DNA of 64,000 bases. It comes from Actinoplanes solisilvae (lineage in GTDB: Bacteria; Actinomycetota; Actinomycetes; Mycobacteriales; Micromonosporaceae). A program made the position numbers and the translations under genes. The notes under the pieces are model-generated. The model saw only the letters and a program-made list of their open reading frames with translations, made no database searches and had not been told where the DNA came from. This document shows, one piece after another, positions 26,128 through 35,161 of the stretch (its first letter is position 1; each line of letters begins with the position of its first letter). The stretch spans positions 1 through 64,000 of the forward strand of contig NZ_RJAC01000021.1 in assembly GCF_003999975.1 (NCBI RefSeq), given 5' to 3'.

Positions 26128-29100
26128 CCTGTTTTTCGTAAGCGCCGACCTGAGCGGGGCCAGATAGGCGGCCGTCTTCTTCGCGTGGGGAAGGAAGCCG
26201 GCCAGGGCGTCGTGGTCGCCGGCCGCGCGCAACGCCTCGACCAGGGCGAGGGCCTCGTGCGGGATCTCCTCGGGGCCGGGGCGGCGGCCCAGCGCGACGA
26301 CCCGCTCGGCCAGGGCACGTCCGGTTGTGACGTCGCCGGTGACGACGGCCAGACGGGCGCGCACGACCTCGGCCATCCCCGGATAGTTCAGGTCGACGCT
26401 CACAGTGGCGGCGACCTCGCGGGCGCGGGCGATATCGCCGCGGCGGGCCAGCGCGAGGGCTCCGGTCAACGGACCGCTGCGGATGTACGGGCAGGCCATG
26501 CCGACGATCGGGCCCTGGCGCAGGCTCAGGTGCTCGTCGAGGAACGGGTCGACCTCGTCCCAGCGGCCCAGCTCCTCCAGGCAGACCAGCACCGCCGCGG
26601 TGCCGTGCAGGCGGTCGTGCGGGGAAAGATCACGAGCCCAGTCGTACGATCGATGGGCGTGCTCCAGGGCCAGCTCGTAATCGCCGCGGACACCACCGAC
26701 GACCAGGCAGGCGATGGCGTGCCCGAGCGCGCGGTCCCGGTTGCGGCCCTCCTGCTCGACCAGGGCCACCTCGTCGAGCACGGTCGTGACGGCGTCGTCG
26801 TAGCGCTCCTGCAGGAACCGGACCGCGGTCAGGCCGAGCAGCGCCTGCGCGCGCAACATGGGCGAACCCAGCCGGTCGGCCAGCGCGCAGGCCTCGTCGG
26901 CGGCCGCCTGCCGGCCGGTCACCGGGACGGGGTCGTCACGGCCGGTCCACGCCCAGCGGCCCCCGCACAGCGCGCGCAGCGCCAGCAGCTGGGTCTTCGT
27001 GGGCGGGTCGGCGACCGCGGCCAGGCCCTCGTCGATCACGCGGTCGCCGAGAGCGGGATCGGCCGGCGCGCGGAAACCACCCCAGCGGGCCACGACCATC
27101 TGCGCGGTCTTCAGGCAGAGACCGGCCCGCCGATCGCCGTGCTCGGGGGCGTTGCGCAGCGCCGTGATCGCCTCGCGCCACGCCTGGACGGCCTCGTCAC
27201 CGGCGTACGCGGTCTCGTGGTCGTCGCCGATCGCCTCGAGCGCGCCGGCCCGCTCGGCCGGGGTCGCGGCATGCCGTACGGCGGCCCGGTGCAGGTCGAG
27301 AGCGCGCGGGACGGCCCAGCGGCGGCGGGCGGCGATGCCGGCGGTGATCAGCGAACGAAAGGCCTTGCCGCGTGTCCACTCGTCGGCGTCAGGGCCGTCG
27401 GCGGCGGCTGAGTAGTGCACGGCGACGAGTTCGATCACCTCGTCGATGCGTTCGCGGGAGACCTCCTCGAGCCAGGCTGCGACCTCGGCGTGCCCGGCCG
27501 CGCGCTGGGCCGCGGGCAGACTCGCGTACGCCACGTCGCGCAGCAGGGCGTGCTGGAAGGCGTACTCGTCGTCCCGGGCATGAATGAGGCTTTTGTCCTC
27601 TAGGGCGGCCAGGATCGTCGGCAAGTTGTCGCCGAGGCGAGCACGCAGCGGCGGGGTCCAGAAGACGCGGCCCATCACGGACGCGGCCTGCAGCAGGCGC
27701 TTCTCGTCGGCGGGCAGGGCGTCGACGCGGGCGGCCAGCAGGGCGTGCAGCGTGTCGGGCAGGGAGTCGTCGTCCTTCGCGTGGGCGGCGAGCTGGGCCA
27801 GGAAGTACGGGTTGCCCTCGGCCCGAGCCAGGATCTCGTCGCGGCGGCTCGGCGGATGAGGGAGAGCGGCCAGGAGCGTACGGCTGTCGTCGGGCGGGAG
27901 CTCGCGCAGCGACACCATGCTGACGTCGGGGCGCCCGGGCTGCGACTCGAGGAACTCGGGCCGAGCCGTGGTGAGGACGACGATCGGGCCGTGGGCGCGC
28001 GTCACCAGGCGCGACAGCATGCCGACCAGGGGAGCGCCGGCCCAGTGCAGATCCTCGACGACCAGCAGCAACGGGCCGCGGGTGGCGAACGCGGTGGCCA
28101 GGCGGGGCCAGGCGCGGCTCAGCTCGTCGGCGACCTCGCGCGGGTCGGCGGCGTCGAGCGGGTTGTCGGGGAGCCGTACGGCGGCGGTGGTGGCCAGGGC
28201 GAAGATCGTGGTGTCGAGCTCGGCCGGAGTCAGGCGCTGGCCCTCGAGGACCTCGCGCAGGTGGTCCCGCAGACGCTGCTGGGCGCGGGCACCGGAGTCG
28301 CCGAGCGGGATGCCGCACGCCTGACGCAGGATCTCGCCGAGCGCCCAGAACGTGATGCCGTCCCCGGCCGCGAGGCACCGGCCGACCAGCACCCGGGCGT
28401 TCTCCTGCCGCGCGACGATCTCGTGCACGAGCCGCGTCTTGCCGATCCCGGCGACGCCGGTGACCGTGATCAGGCGAGGGCGGCCGCTGGTCACGGCCTC
28501 GTCGATGAGGCTGAGGACAGCTTTGAGCTCGTCGGCCCGGCCGATCATGGGGGTTTCGCGGGCGGATTTCGTCGGCGCGGCTCGATCGATTTCGCCGTTC
28601 AGAAGCCGGTAGGCGATGACGGGCGGCGCACCCACCGAGTAGGCGTCGCTGAAGCGGAACCCCGCCGCGTCCGCGGAGCCGTTCGCCGCCGGATCCGCGG
28701 AGCCGTTTCCTGCCGGGTCGTCGGTACCGTTCGCCGCCGGGTTCGCTGGGCCGTGGCTGAGCGCCGCCCGGTTCGCTGGGCCGGGGCTGAACGCTGCCGG
28801 GCTCGAGGCGCCGGCGCGGAACTCGACCTGCTCGGCGGCCCGGCGGGTTCGGTCGGCGACCAGGACAGTGTGCGGGGCGGCGGCGGCCCGCAGGCGAGCG
28901 GCGCTGTCGAGGACGGCACCGCCGATTCGGGAGAGCTCGGCCCCGGAGGCCGGTGCGATGATCTGGCCGGTGTCGACGCTCAGCCGGATCGGGGCCGGGC
29001 AGCGACGCAGAATCTCGGAGGCGGCCCGCAGCGCGCGGACGGCATGGTCCTCGCGGGCCGTCGGGAAGCCGAAGATGCCGATCACCCCGCCGCCGAGCAG

Positions 29101-30165
29101 CGGCTGCACCGCGCCGCCCCAGCGAGCGACAATCTCGCCGAGCTGGTCGGTCCACCGGGCTATCTCGCGGCGCGCACTCTCCGGATCGGCGTCGGCCGCC
29201 GTGCCCCGAACGCCCCGAAGGTCCGCGTCGAGAACCGTGACGAGCTTGCGTTCCTCGTCCGGCCCATTCCCGCCCGATTCGCTCGGGCCTGTGCGGGCGG
29301 ACTCTTCGGCTCTCGTGACAGCGCGCTCTTCGGCTCTCGCGGCCGCCGGAGCTCCCGCTCGCCGTGGAGCCGAGCCGTGCGCACTTCCATCCAGTTCCGC
29401 TGCCTGGCCGCCCGCCCCGGCTCGGGCCGTTTTCCCCGCCCGGACGCCCGCCGTTCCTCGCGCTTGTTCCTCCACCACCCCGCCGGTCGACAGGGTGCGG
29501 TGCAGTTGCTGGAGGTCGGCTCGGGGTTCGACGTCGAGTTCGGCGCGGAGCTGGGCGGCCAAGCGGTCGTACCAGCGGAGCGCCACGTGGCGATGGCCCC
29601 GGCCGGCTTCCAGGCGCATCAGGCGGGCGTAGGCCTCTTCGTGCAGCGGGTCCAGGGCGATCAGGCGTAGCAGGTCTCGCTCGGCCTGCTGCGGGGTGCC
29701 GCCGGAGGCCCGGGCCAGCAGCAGGGGGACCACGGCGTCGCGCAGCTCGGTGCGGCGGGGCTCGGCCCAGTCGTCGAACCTGTTCTCGGGGAGAAGGTCG
29801 CCGGTGTAGAGCGCCAGGGCCGCCTCGGTGTCGCCTTTGCGCGCGGCCTGCTCGAATGCGTCCACGTCTGTCCACAGATTGTCCGTGGCGAACAGCAGCA
29901 TGCCGTCGCGCTGCCGGAGCCGGTCGGAGCCGAGCACGCGGCGGGCGTAGTGCAGCGCCTTGTTCAGGCGGCGAAGACCGACGTCGCCGGCGGCGTCCGG
30001 CCAGAGCAGGTCGACGGCCTGGTCCCGGTGCAGGCGGCGATGCAGGCACAGGATCTTGACCAGGGCGGTCGCGCCACTGCGCCGCCACTCGCCGTCGGGC
30101 ACGTCGCGGCCGGCGACCTCCACGCGGAAGCCGCCGAGCAGATGAACGCGCAGTGCGTCGGCCAC
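26098..30165 (-). CDS. large SARP/AfsR-type regulator with cyclase-like and AAA ATPase domains
   Basis: The 1355-residue cytoplasmic regulator has, in order: an OmpR-type winged helix (about 1-80), a BTAD helical domain (about 90-230), an Ala-rich linker, a class III cyclase-homology domain (about 300-510), an AAA ATPase (Walker A GVAGIGKT about 570-577; Walker B LLLVVEDLHW) and TPR-like helices. The cyclase metal site is incomplete: DADLRG keeps one Asp but GGGVIGIFG replaces the second, so it is probably catalytically dead. A Pro/Ala/Asn-rich imperfect repeat (about 455-510) interrupts the end of that domain. Such proteins activate secondary-metabolism or stress genes. GTG 30163-30165 is the chosen start. 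Confidence 0.88.
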   Translation of the reverse strand: MADALRVHLLGGFRVEVAGRDVPDGEWRRSGATALVKILCLHRRLHRDQAVDLLWPDAAGDVGLRRLNKALHYARRVLGSDRLRQRDGMLLFATDNLWTDVDAFEQAARKGDTEAALALYTGDLLPENRFDDWAEPRRTELRDAVVPLLLARASGGTPQQAERDLLRLIALDPLHEEAYARLMRLEAGRGHRHVALRWYDRLAAQLRAELDVEPRADLQQLHRTLSTGGVVEEQARGTAGVRAGKTARAGAGGQAAELDGSAHGSAPRRAGAPAAARAEERAVTRAEESARTGPSESGGNGPDEERKLVTVLDADLRGVRGTAADADPESARREIARWTDQLGEIVARWGGAVQPLLGGGVIGIFGFPTAREDHAVRALRAASEILRRCPAPIRLSVDTGQIIAPASGAELSRIGGAVLDSAARLRAAAAPHTVLVADRTRRAAEQVEFRAGASSPAAFSPGPANRAALSHGPANPAANGTDDPAGNGSADPAANGSADAAGFRFSDAYSVGAPPVIAYRLLNGEIDRAAPTKSARETPMIGRADELKAVLSLIDEAVTSGRPRLITVTGVAGIGKTRLVHEIVARQENARVLVGRCLAAGDGITFWALGEILRQACGIPLGDSGARAQQRLRDHLREVLEGQRLTPAELDTTIFALATTAAVRLPDNPLDAADPREVADELSRAWPRLATAFATRGPLLLVVEDLHWAGAPLVGMLSRLVTRAHGPIVVLTTARPEFLESQPGRPDVSMVSLRELPPDDSRTLLAALPHPPSRRDEILARAEGNPYFLAQLAAHAKDDDSLPDTLHALLAARVDALPADEKRLLQAASVMGRVFWTPPLRARLGDNLPTILAALEDKSLIHARDDEYAFQHALLRDVAYASLPAAQRAAGHAEVAAWLEEVSRERIDEVIELVAVHYSAAADGPDADEWTRGKAFRSLITAGIAARRRWAVPRALDLHRAAVRHAATPAERAGALEAIGDDHETAYAGDEAVQAWREAITALRNAPEHGDRRAGLCLKTAQMVVARWGGFRAPADPALGDRVIDEGLAAVADPPTKTQLLALRALCGGRWAWTGRDDPVPVTGRQAAADEACALADRLGSPMLRAQALLGLTAVRFLQERYDDAVTTVLDEVALVEQEGRNRDRALGHAIACLVVGGVRGDYELALEHAHRSYDWARDLSPHDRLHGTAAVLVCLEELGRWDEVDPFLDEHLSLRQGPIVGMACPYIRSGPLTGALALARRGDIARAREVAATVSVDLNYPGMAEVVRARLAVVTGDVTTGRALAERVVALGRRPGPEEIPHEALALVEALRAAGDHDALAGFLPHAKKTAAYLAPLRSALTKNRSALDPVERA

Positions 30166-30272
30166 GCGGTGATTGTGCGCTGTTCGAGCGCGCAGTGCGG
30201 ACAGCAAACGGACAGAGATGGGAAAACGGGCTGGTTACGTTCCCCGGCAACCACTGAGGAGAGGGAACTGAG

Positions 30273-31337
30273 ATGACTACGGCTACGGCGGTCAACGAGC
30301 AGAAGCTCATGGAATTCGTCTTCAAGTCGGTCGGTGACTTCGGCGCGATGCTGAACGGGTCGCTCGCGGTGATCGGGGACAAGCTGGGCCTGTACCGGGC
30401 GATGGCCGGGGCCGGCCCGATCACGCCGGGCGAGCTGGCCGACAGCACCGGGACGGTCGAGAGATACGTGCGGGAATGGCTGTGTGCACAGGCGGCGGCC
30501 GGTTACGTCGCGTACGCCGGGGACGATCGGTTCGAACTGCCTGTGGAAAACGCGATCGCGCTCACCGACGAGAGCAGCCCGGCCTGCGTGATCGGCGGGT
30601 TCGAGCTGATGCTGGCGGCGGTGCGCTCGACCGACCGGATGGTGACGGCCTTCCGTACGGGAGCGGGGGTGGGCTGGCACGAACACCACAAGGACCTGTT
30701 CGAGGGCTGCGAGCGGTTCTTCCGGCCGGGGTATCACGCGCACCTGACCGCGGAGTGGATCCCCGCGATGGACGGCGTCGAGGAGCGGTTGCGGACGGGG
30801 ATCCGGGTGGCCGACGTGGGCTGTGGCCTGGGGGCCTCGACGGTGCTGCTGGCGGGGGCGTATCCGGCGTCGACGTTCGTGGGCACGGACTACCACGACG
30901 AGTCGATCTCGTCGGCGCGCGAGCGTGCGGCCGCGGGCGGTGTCGGCAACCGGACGCGGTTCGAGGTCGGACGGGCGAAGGAGCTGTCCGGGACGTACGA
31001 CCTGATCTGTCTTTTCGACAGCCTGCACGACATGGGCGACCCGGCCGGCGTGCTCGGCCACCTGCGGGAAAGCCTGGACCCGGCGGGCAGCGTGCTGCTG
31101 GTCGAGCCGTACGCGGGAAACGCGATCGCCGACAACCTGAACCCGGTCGGCGCGGTCTACTACGGCGCGTCGACGCTGCTCTGCACGCCGAACTCGCTGT
31201 CGCAGGAGGTCGGGGCGGCCCTCGGGGCGCAGGCCGGCGAGTCGCGCCTGCGCGCGGTGGCCGAGAGCGCCGGTTTCACCCGCTTCGACCGTATCGCCGA
31301 GACCCCGTTCAACATGGTCTTCCAGCTGCGCCCGTGA
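30273..31337 (+). CDS. SAM-dependent methyltransferase with N-terminal winged helix
   Basis: The 354-residue protein has a helical/winged N-terminal region (KLGLYRAMAGAGPITPGELA, TVERYVREWLCAQAAAGYV) and a class I methyltransferase fold with VADVGCGLGAS at about 178-188 and the DSLHDMGDP loop. Similar proteins are annotated as transcriptional regulators or small-molecule methyltransferases; the acceptor is unknown. ATG 30273 follows GAGAGGGA. It is divergent from the SARP gene, which may control it. Confidence 0.85.
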   Translation: MTTATAVNEQKLMEFVFKSVGDFGAMLNGSLAVIGDKLGLYRAMAGAGPITPGELADSTGTVERYVREWLCAQAAAGYVAYAGDDRFELPVENAIALTDESSPACVIGGFELMLAAVRSTDRMVTAFRTGAGVGWHEHHKDLFEGCERFFRPGYHAHLTAEWIPAMDGVEERLRTGIRVADVGCGLGASTVLLAGAYPASTFVGTDYHDESISSARERAAAGGVGNRTRFEVGRAKELSGTYDLICLFDSLHDMGDPAGVLGHLRESLDPAGSVLLVEPYAGNAIADNLNPVGAVYYGASTLLCTPNSLSQEVGAALGAQAGESRLRAVAESAGFTRFDRIAETPFNMVFQLRP

Positions 31338-31399
31338 TCCGCGGCGTCCGGTCCGGCAGCGTCGCCGGACCGGTCCGCCGGATCGGTCTCCGCTCGGCG

Positions 31400-31428
31400 T
31401 TGACGCAATCAGTTGGTTGCTATACATT
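31400..31428 (+). promoter_or_regulatory. promoter of the SRPBCC-ArsR operon
   Basis: TTGACG (31400-31405) and TACATT (31423-31428) are 17 bp apart. The -10 box lies inside the inverted repeat at 31413-31441, so a bound repressor would block polymerase. Confidence 0.6.
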
Positions 31429-31452
31429 GAGTGGCAACCAAGTGGTTGCTAT
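31413..31452. promoter_or_regulatory. ArsR-type operator with three half-sites
   Basis: TTGGTTGC (31413-31420) and GCAACCAA (31434-31441) form a perfect 8-bp inverted repeat around a 13-bp AT-rich spacer. A third copy, GTGGTTGCTAT, follows at 31442-31452. Location over the -10 box and in front of a gene pair containing its own ArsR regulator indicates autoregulation. Confidence 0.65.
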
Positions 31453-31465
31453 TCAGGAGGCGGAC

Positions 31466-31900
31466 ATGGCATTTCCGGATCGGATCGAGCGGACAGTCGA
31501 GCTGGCGCAGGCGCCGGAGCGCGTGTGGGCGGCGTTGACCACGGCGGAGGGGCTGGGCACGTGGTTCGGCAACCGGGCCGAGGTTGACCTGCGGATCGGT
31601 GGGCAGGCGAAACTGTGCTGGGAGAGCGGCGACACGGCGACGCTGACGATCGAGCGGCTCGAACCGCCGCGGGTGTTCGCGTACACGTGGCCGATCTACG
31701 GGCTGCCCGACGGGGACCCGCGCCGCACCTATGTGGAGTTCACGCTGGAGGCCAACGGGGGCGGCACTACGCTGACCGTGGTCGAGTCGGGCTTCTCGCA
31801 GCTGCCCGACGACGACCACAAGAAGGCGTTCTCGGGCAACACCGAGGGCTGGAAGAACGAACTGGGTGAGCTGGTCGCGTATCTCGATGGAAAACTCTGA
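31466..31900 (+). CDS. SRPBCC (AHSA1/START-like) protein
   Basis: The 144-residue helix-grip protein has the family pattern RTVELAQAPERVWAALTTAEGLGTWFG, YVEFTLEANGGGTTLTVVESGF and a C-terminal helix. The fold holds hydrophobic ligands. It is the first gene of a two-gene operon with an ArsR regulator starting inside its last codons, and has CAGGAGG before the ATG. Such pairs are widespread; the ligand and target are unknown. Confidence 0.88.
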   Translation: MAFPDRIERTVELAQAPERVWAALTTAEGLGTWFGNRAEVDLRIGGQAKLCWESGDTATLTIERLEPPRVFAYTWPIYGLPDGDPRRTYVEFTLEANGGGTTLTVVESGFSQLPDDDHKKAFSGNTEGWKNELGELVAYLDGKL

Positions 31901-32216
31901 CCTGGAGTCCGTGGCGCAGGAGGTCTTCGCGGCCCTGGCCGACCCGAGCCGGCGAGCGATCCTGGCCGCGCTGGCGGCCCGGGGCCCGGCCACCGCGACC
32001 GACCTCGCCGCCCGGTTACCGATCACCCGGCAGGCCATCGCCAAGCACCTCACCCTGCTGGGCGAGGCCGGCCTCGTGATCGCCGAACCCGGCGAGCGCC
32101 GCCGGGTCCGCTACCGCCTGGACTCGGGACCGATGAAGGTGGCGCAGCAGTTCCTGGGCGTGCTGGCCCGCGACTGGGACGGGCCGCTGGCCGCCCTCCG
32201 GGACCGGCTGGGATAG
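31887..32216 (+). CDS. ArsR-family repressor
   Basis: The 109-residue winged helix has FAALADPSRRAILAAL, ATDLAARLPITRQAIAKHLTLLGEAGLV and the wing GERRRVRYRLD. There are no Cys metal-site motifs, so it is not a metal sensor of the classical type. ATG 31887 overlaps the SRPBCC gene by 14 bp. It probably binds the inverted repeat upstream of the operon. Confidence 0.9.
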   Translation: MENSDLESVAQEVFAALADPSRRAILAALAARGPATATDLAARLPITRQAIAKHLTLLGEAGLVIAEPGERRRVRYRLDSGPMKVAQQFLGVLARDWDGPLAALRDRLG

Positions 32217-32217
32217 C

Positions 32218-32298
32218 CGGCCTCAGGCCGCTGTGCTTAGGCGCTCTGCTCAGGCCGCTCTGCTCAGGCCGCCGTGCGCTCAGACGCCGTGCTCAGGG
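32218..32298. repeat. degenerate 14-15 bp GC-rich tandem repeat
   Basis: Two perfect copies of GCTCTGCTCAGGCC (32243-32256, 32257-32270) are flanked by several diverged copies. The array runs from just behind the ArsR stop into the last codons of the convergent LacI gene. Confidence 0.65.
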
Positions 32299-33280
32299 GC
32301 GCCGTGCTCTGGCGGATCTGCAGGTGGGCCGGGAAGACACAGCGCCAGTGCGGGGCGATCTGACGGTTGATCAGGGCTCTCGTGGCGGCGGCGGCCATCT
32401 GCTCGACAGGCTGGTGGACCGAGGACATGGGCGGATTGGCGCACTCGGCGATGACACTGTCGTCGAAGCCGACGACCGCCACGTCACGGGGGATGCGCCG
32501 GCCGGCGTCGCCCAAAGCCTGCATCGCGCCGGTGGCCAGCAGGTCGCACCCGGCGAAGATCGCGTCGAGGTCGGGGTGCTCGGCCAGCAGGCGCTGGGTC
32601 AGCTCGTAGCCGGCCTCACGGCGGAACTTGCCGGTGGCCGAGATCTCGGGCAGGTCGAGGTCTTTGACGGCACGGCGGTAGCCCTCGCGGCGGCCCTCGG
32701 CGCACGAGTTGCCGTCGGGACCGTGCAGGGCGGCGATGCGGCGGCGACCCGTCTCGAAAAGATGGTGAACCGCCGCGTACGCCCCCTCGGGGTTCTCCAG
32801 GCCGACGAAGGGCAGGCCGGGCACGGTGGGGCCCATCGTGACGACGCGTTCGCAGCGGCGGTAGAACTCACCGGCCAGCACGGGTGGCACGTTGATCAGC
32901 AGGACACCGAGGCTGACCGAGGCGGCGATGCGGTTGAGCAGGGCGGCGGTGTTCAGCTCGTCGACCACGTGGACGCGGAGCTGGGCGTTGCTGCCGGCCA
33001 GCTCCTGCAGGATGCCGGCGGTGACGCGGCCGTAGTAGGGGCTCGTGCCGAAGACGGACGTGTCGTCGACGATGACCAGCTCGACCACGTCGCCGTGGCC
33101 GGACGCCAGGGCCCGGGCGACCGGGTCGGGGCGGTAGCCGAGGTCGGTGATGACCTGACGTACGCGTTCGCGGGTCTGGGCGGCGACTCCGGGGGCGTCG
33201 TTGATGACGCGGGAGACGGCCGCTTTGGAGACGCCGGCTTCCGCGGCGACGTCGGCGAGCGTGGGTCTCCTGTGTGACAT
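32264..33280 (-). CDS. LacI-family sugar-responsive repressor
   Basis: The 338-residue regulator starts with the LacI headpiece (PTLADVAAEAGVSKAAVSRVIN) and hinge helix (VARALASG), then a periplasmic-binding-protein-like sensor (AIFAGCDLLATGAMQAL, DVAVVGFDDS). The ligand is probably a sugar. Its natural targets may be the decayed aldolase and kinase genes 1-3 kb away, which would make it a stranded regulator. The last codons lie in a tandem repeat, so the C terminus may be recently altered. Confidence 0.9.
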   Translation of the reverse strand: MSHRRPTLADVAAEAGVSKAAVSRVINDAPGVAAQTRERVRQVITDLGYRPDPVARALASGHGDVVELVIVDDTSVFGTSPYYGRVTAGILQELAGSNAQLRVHVVDELNTAALLNRIAASVSLGVLLINVPPVLAGEFYRRCERVVTMGPTVPGLPFVGLENPEGAYAAVHHLFETGRRRIAALHGPDGNSCAEGRREGYRRAVKDLDLPEISATGKFRREAGYELTQRLLAEHPDLDAIFAGCDLLATGAMQALGDAGRRIPRDVAVVGFDDSVIAECANPPMSSVHQPVEQMAAAATRALINRQIAPHWRCVFPAHLQIRQSTAPLSTASERTAA

Positions 33281-33373
33281 ACGCCCAGTCTATGAGGGCC
33301 GCCCGGTGGTCCCGCATCGGGATTTCCGGCCGCTATCGTGCGGACATGCCCTCAGGATGATCGCGAGGTTGCC

Positions 33374-34126
33374 ATGACCACTGGGCGGTTGCCGTTCCTG
33401 CTGCTGTTCGTGTCGTTCCTGCTCACGTTCCTGTCGACGCGGACCATCACGCGGATGATCCGGGCGGGCCGAGGGCCGTTCCGGAACAACATCTCGGGCG
33501 GAGTGCACATCCACCACGCCGTGCCGGGGATCATTCTCACCCTGATCGGTGCGTACCTGTCGGTCGCGACGGGCGGCACACGGCCGTGGGCCGAGGTGGC
33601 GGGGGTGCTGATCGGGGTGGGGTCGTCGCTGATCCTGGACGAGTTCGCGCTGATCCTGCATTTGAAGGACGTCTATTGGTCGCCCCAGGGGCAGCTGTCC
33701 GTGCAGCTCGTCGCGTTGACGCTCAGCGTGATGGGGCTGGCCTTGCTCGGGCTGAATCCGATCACCGCGACGGACGGGCTGGGCGCCGGGCATGTGGTTG
33801 TGGTGGTGTCTGCCCTGGTGCACCTGGCGGCGGTGCTGATCTGCGTGCGCAAGGGCAAATACTCGACCGCGGTGATCGGGGTGTTTGTTCCGCCGATCTC
33901 GTGGGTCGGGGCGTTCCGGCTGGCCCGGCCGGGGTCGGTGTGGGCTCGGCACCACTACGACGCCGCCAAAGGTGTGCGGGCCAAGGACCGGGCCGACGGG
34001 TTCGACGCGCGCTTCGGCCGGTGGGGGCTGAACATCGCCGACCTGATCGCGGGGCGGCCGTCGGAGCAGGCAGTCGCTGGGCCTTCGGGGCAACTGGCCG
34101 TGAACCGGCAGGGCGAGCAGGGATAG
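33374..34126 (+). CDS. integral membrane protein with HIHH motif
   Basis: The 250-residue protein has about six hydrophobic segments and a conserved-looking VHIHHAVPG (about 44-52) between the first and second, followed by LILDEFALILHLKDVYW. The His cluster near a membrane face suggests metal or quinone contact, but no function is assigned. I recognise it only as a conserved actinobacterial membrane protein. The start is ATG 33374 with GAGG upstream. Confidence 0.6.
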   Translation: MTTGRLPFLLLFVSFLLTFLSTRTITRMIRAGRGPFRNNISGGVHIHHAVPGIILTLIGAYLSVATGGTRPWAEVAGVLIGVGSSLILDEFALILHLKDVYWSPQGQLSVQLVALTLSVMGLALLGLNPITATDGLGAGHVVVVVSALVHLAAVLICVRKGKYSTAVIGVFVPPISWVGAFRLARPGSVWARHHYDAAKGVRAKDRADGFDARFGRWGLNIADLIAGRPSEQAVAGPSGQLAVNRQGEQG

Positions 34127-34154
34127 CGCTTCGGCTTCGCCGGCTGCGGACCGG

Positions 34155-34922
34155 TGCGGCGAGCAGGCGTAGCGCTTCGGCGACGGTGGTGGCCATGGCG
34201 TCGCGGGCGGGGCCAGGTAGCGGCGGGGTTCGACCAGGTCGGGGTGGTCGCGCAGGGCTGCTCGGATCTCGCCGGTGAAGGCCAGGTCGAGAGCCGTGCC
34301 AATGTTGATCTTGGATATGCCCGCACGGACCGCGGCGATCAGTTCGTCCTCCGGTACGCCGGAGGAACCGTGCAGAACGAGCGGGATTCGAACAGATTCG
34401 TGCAACCGGGCGACTAGATCGTGGTCGAGTCGGGCTGTGCGGGTGTGCATGGCATGCGACGAGCCGACCGCTACGGCCAAGGCGTCGATGCGGTGGCGGC
34501 GGCGAAAGCGGAAGCCTGGGCGGGGTCGGTGCGGGCGCCGGGGGTGTGGGCGCCGTTCTTGCCGCCGATTTCGCCCAGTTCGCTCTCTATCCACAGGCCG
34601 GCGTGGTGGCAGAGCTTGGCCGCCGCGGTGGTGGCGACGATGTTCGCGGCGTAGGGGAGCCGGGACGCGTCGTACATGACCGAGCCGAACCGTTGGCGGC
34701 GGCCCGGGCCAGCAGGTCATCCGACTCGACGTGGTCAGATGCAGGGCAACGGGGACGGTGGAGTCCCGGGCGACCGCGCGCGGCGGCGGCGATCGGGGTC
34801 AGGCGGCCGTGGTGGAAACGGACGGCGTTCTCGCTGATCTGCAGGATGACGGGGCGGTTGGCCTGCTCGGCGCCGGTGACGACGGCCTCGGCGTGCTCGA
34901 CGGTGATCACGTTGAAGGCGCC
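34155..34922 (-). pseudogene. class II fructose/tagatose-bisphosphate aldolase, frameshifted
   Basis: Nearly the whole length of a class II aldolase can be read, but only by changing frame at least four times: GAFNVITVEHAEAVV…PIAAAA; DSTVPVALHL; DHVESDDLLARAAANG; FGSVMYDASRLPYAANI…GGKNGAHTPGARTDP; DALAVAVGSSHAM…KINIGTALDLAFTGEIRAAL; MATTVAEALRLLA. All catalytic landmarks (HLDHVES-like, ELGEIGG, VGSSHAM, LHGSSG) are recognisable. The gene has decayed by single-base indels and cannot make a full enzyme. Confidence 0.85.
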
Positions 34923-35159
34923 GGGGTCGACGGCGGCGCCGTCCGGCGTGACCGCCAGCAATCCGCCCGGTCCGAGCGAGACGACAACCGGACTGCTCGT
35001 CGCTGCACGAATCTGAGCGATCGTGGCGTCGGTGAGCAGGTTGTGGACGCTGGTTGTCGTATCGCTCAGTAGTTCGCTCAGCCTGTGGACGCTCGTTGTG
35101 TCGCCGAGCAGTTCGACCAGTTCGGTGGTGTTGGGCTTGGCGAGGGCGGGGCGAGCAGC
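34923..35159 (-). pseudogene. internal fragment of a 1-phosphofructokinase/tagatose-6-P kinase fused to the aldolase remnant
   Basis: The frame reads ARPALAKPNTTELVELLGD, a duplicated stretch (SELLSDTTTSVHN), then SSPVVVSLGPGGLLAVTPDG, typical of FruK/LacC kinases. It lacks the N-terminal half and the GAGD catalytic end, and passes in frame into the aldolase N terminus, so a deletion joined two neighbouring genes. The left boundary at 35159 abuts a second kinase fragment on the other strand. Confidence 0.7.
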
Positions 35160-35161
35160 CA

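Noticed and set aside
26098..30207. Secondary-metabolite gene cluster around the SARP gene
   Set aside because: No polyketide, peptide-synthetase, terpene or RiPP biosynthetic genes lie on either side; neighbours are glycerol genes and a lone methyltransferase.
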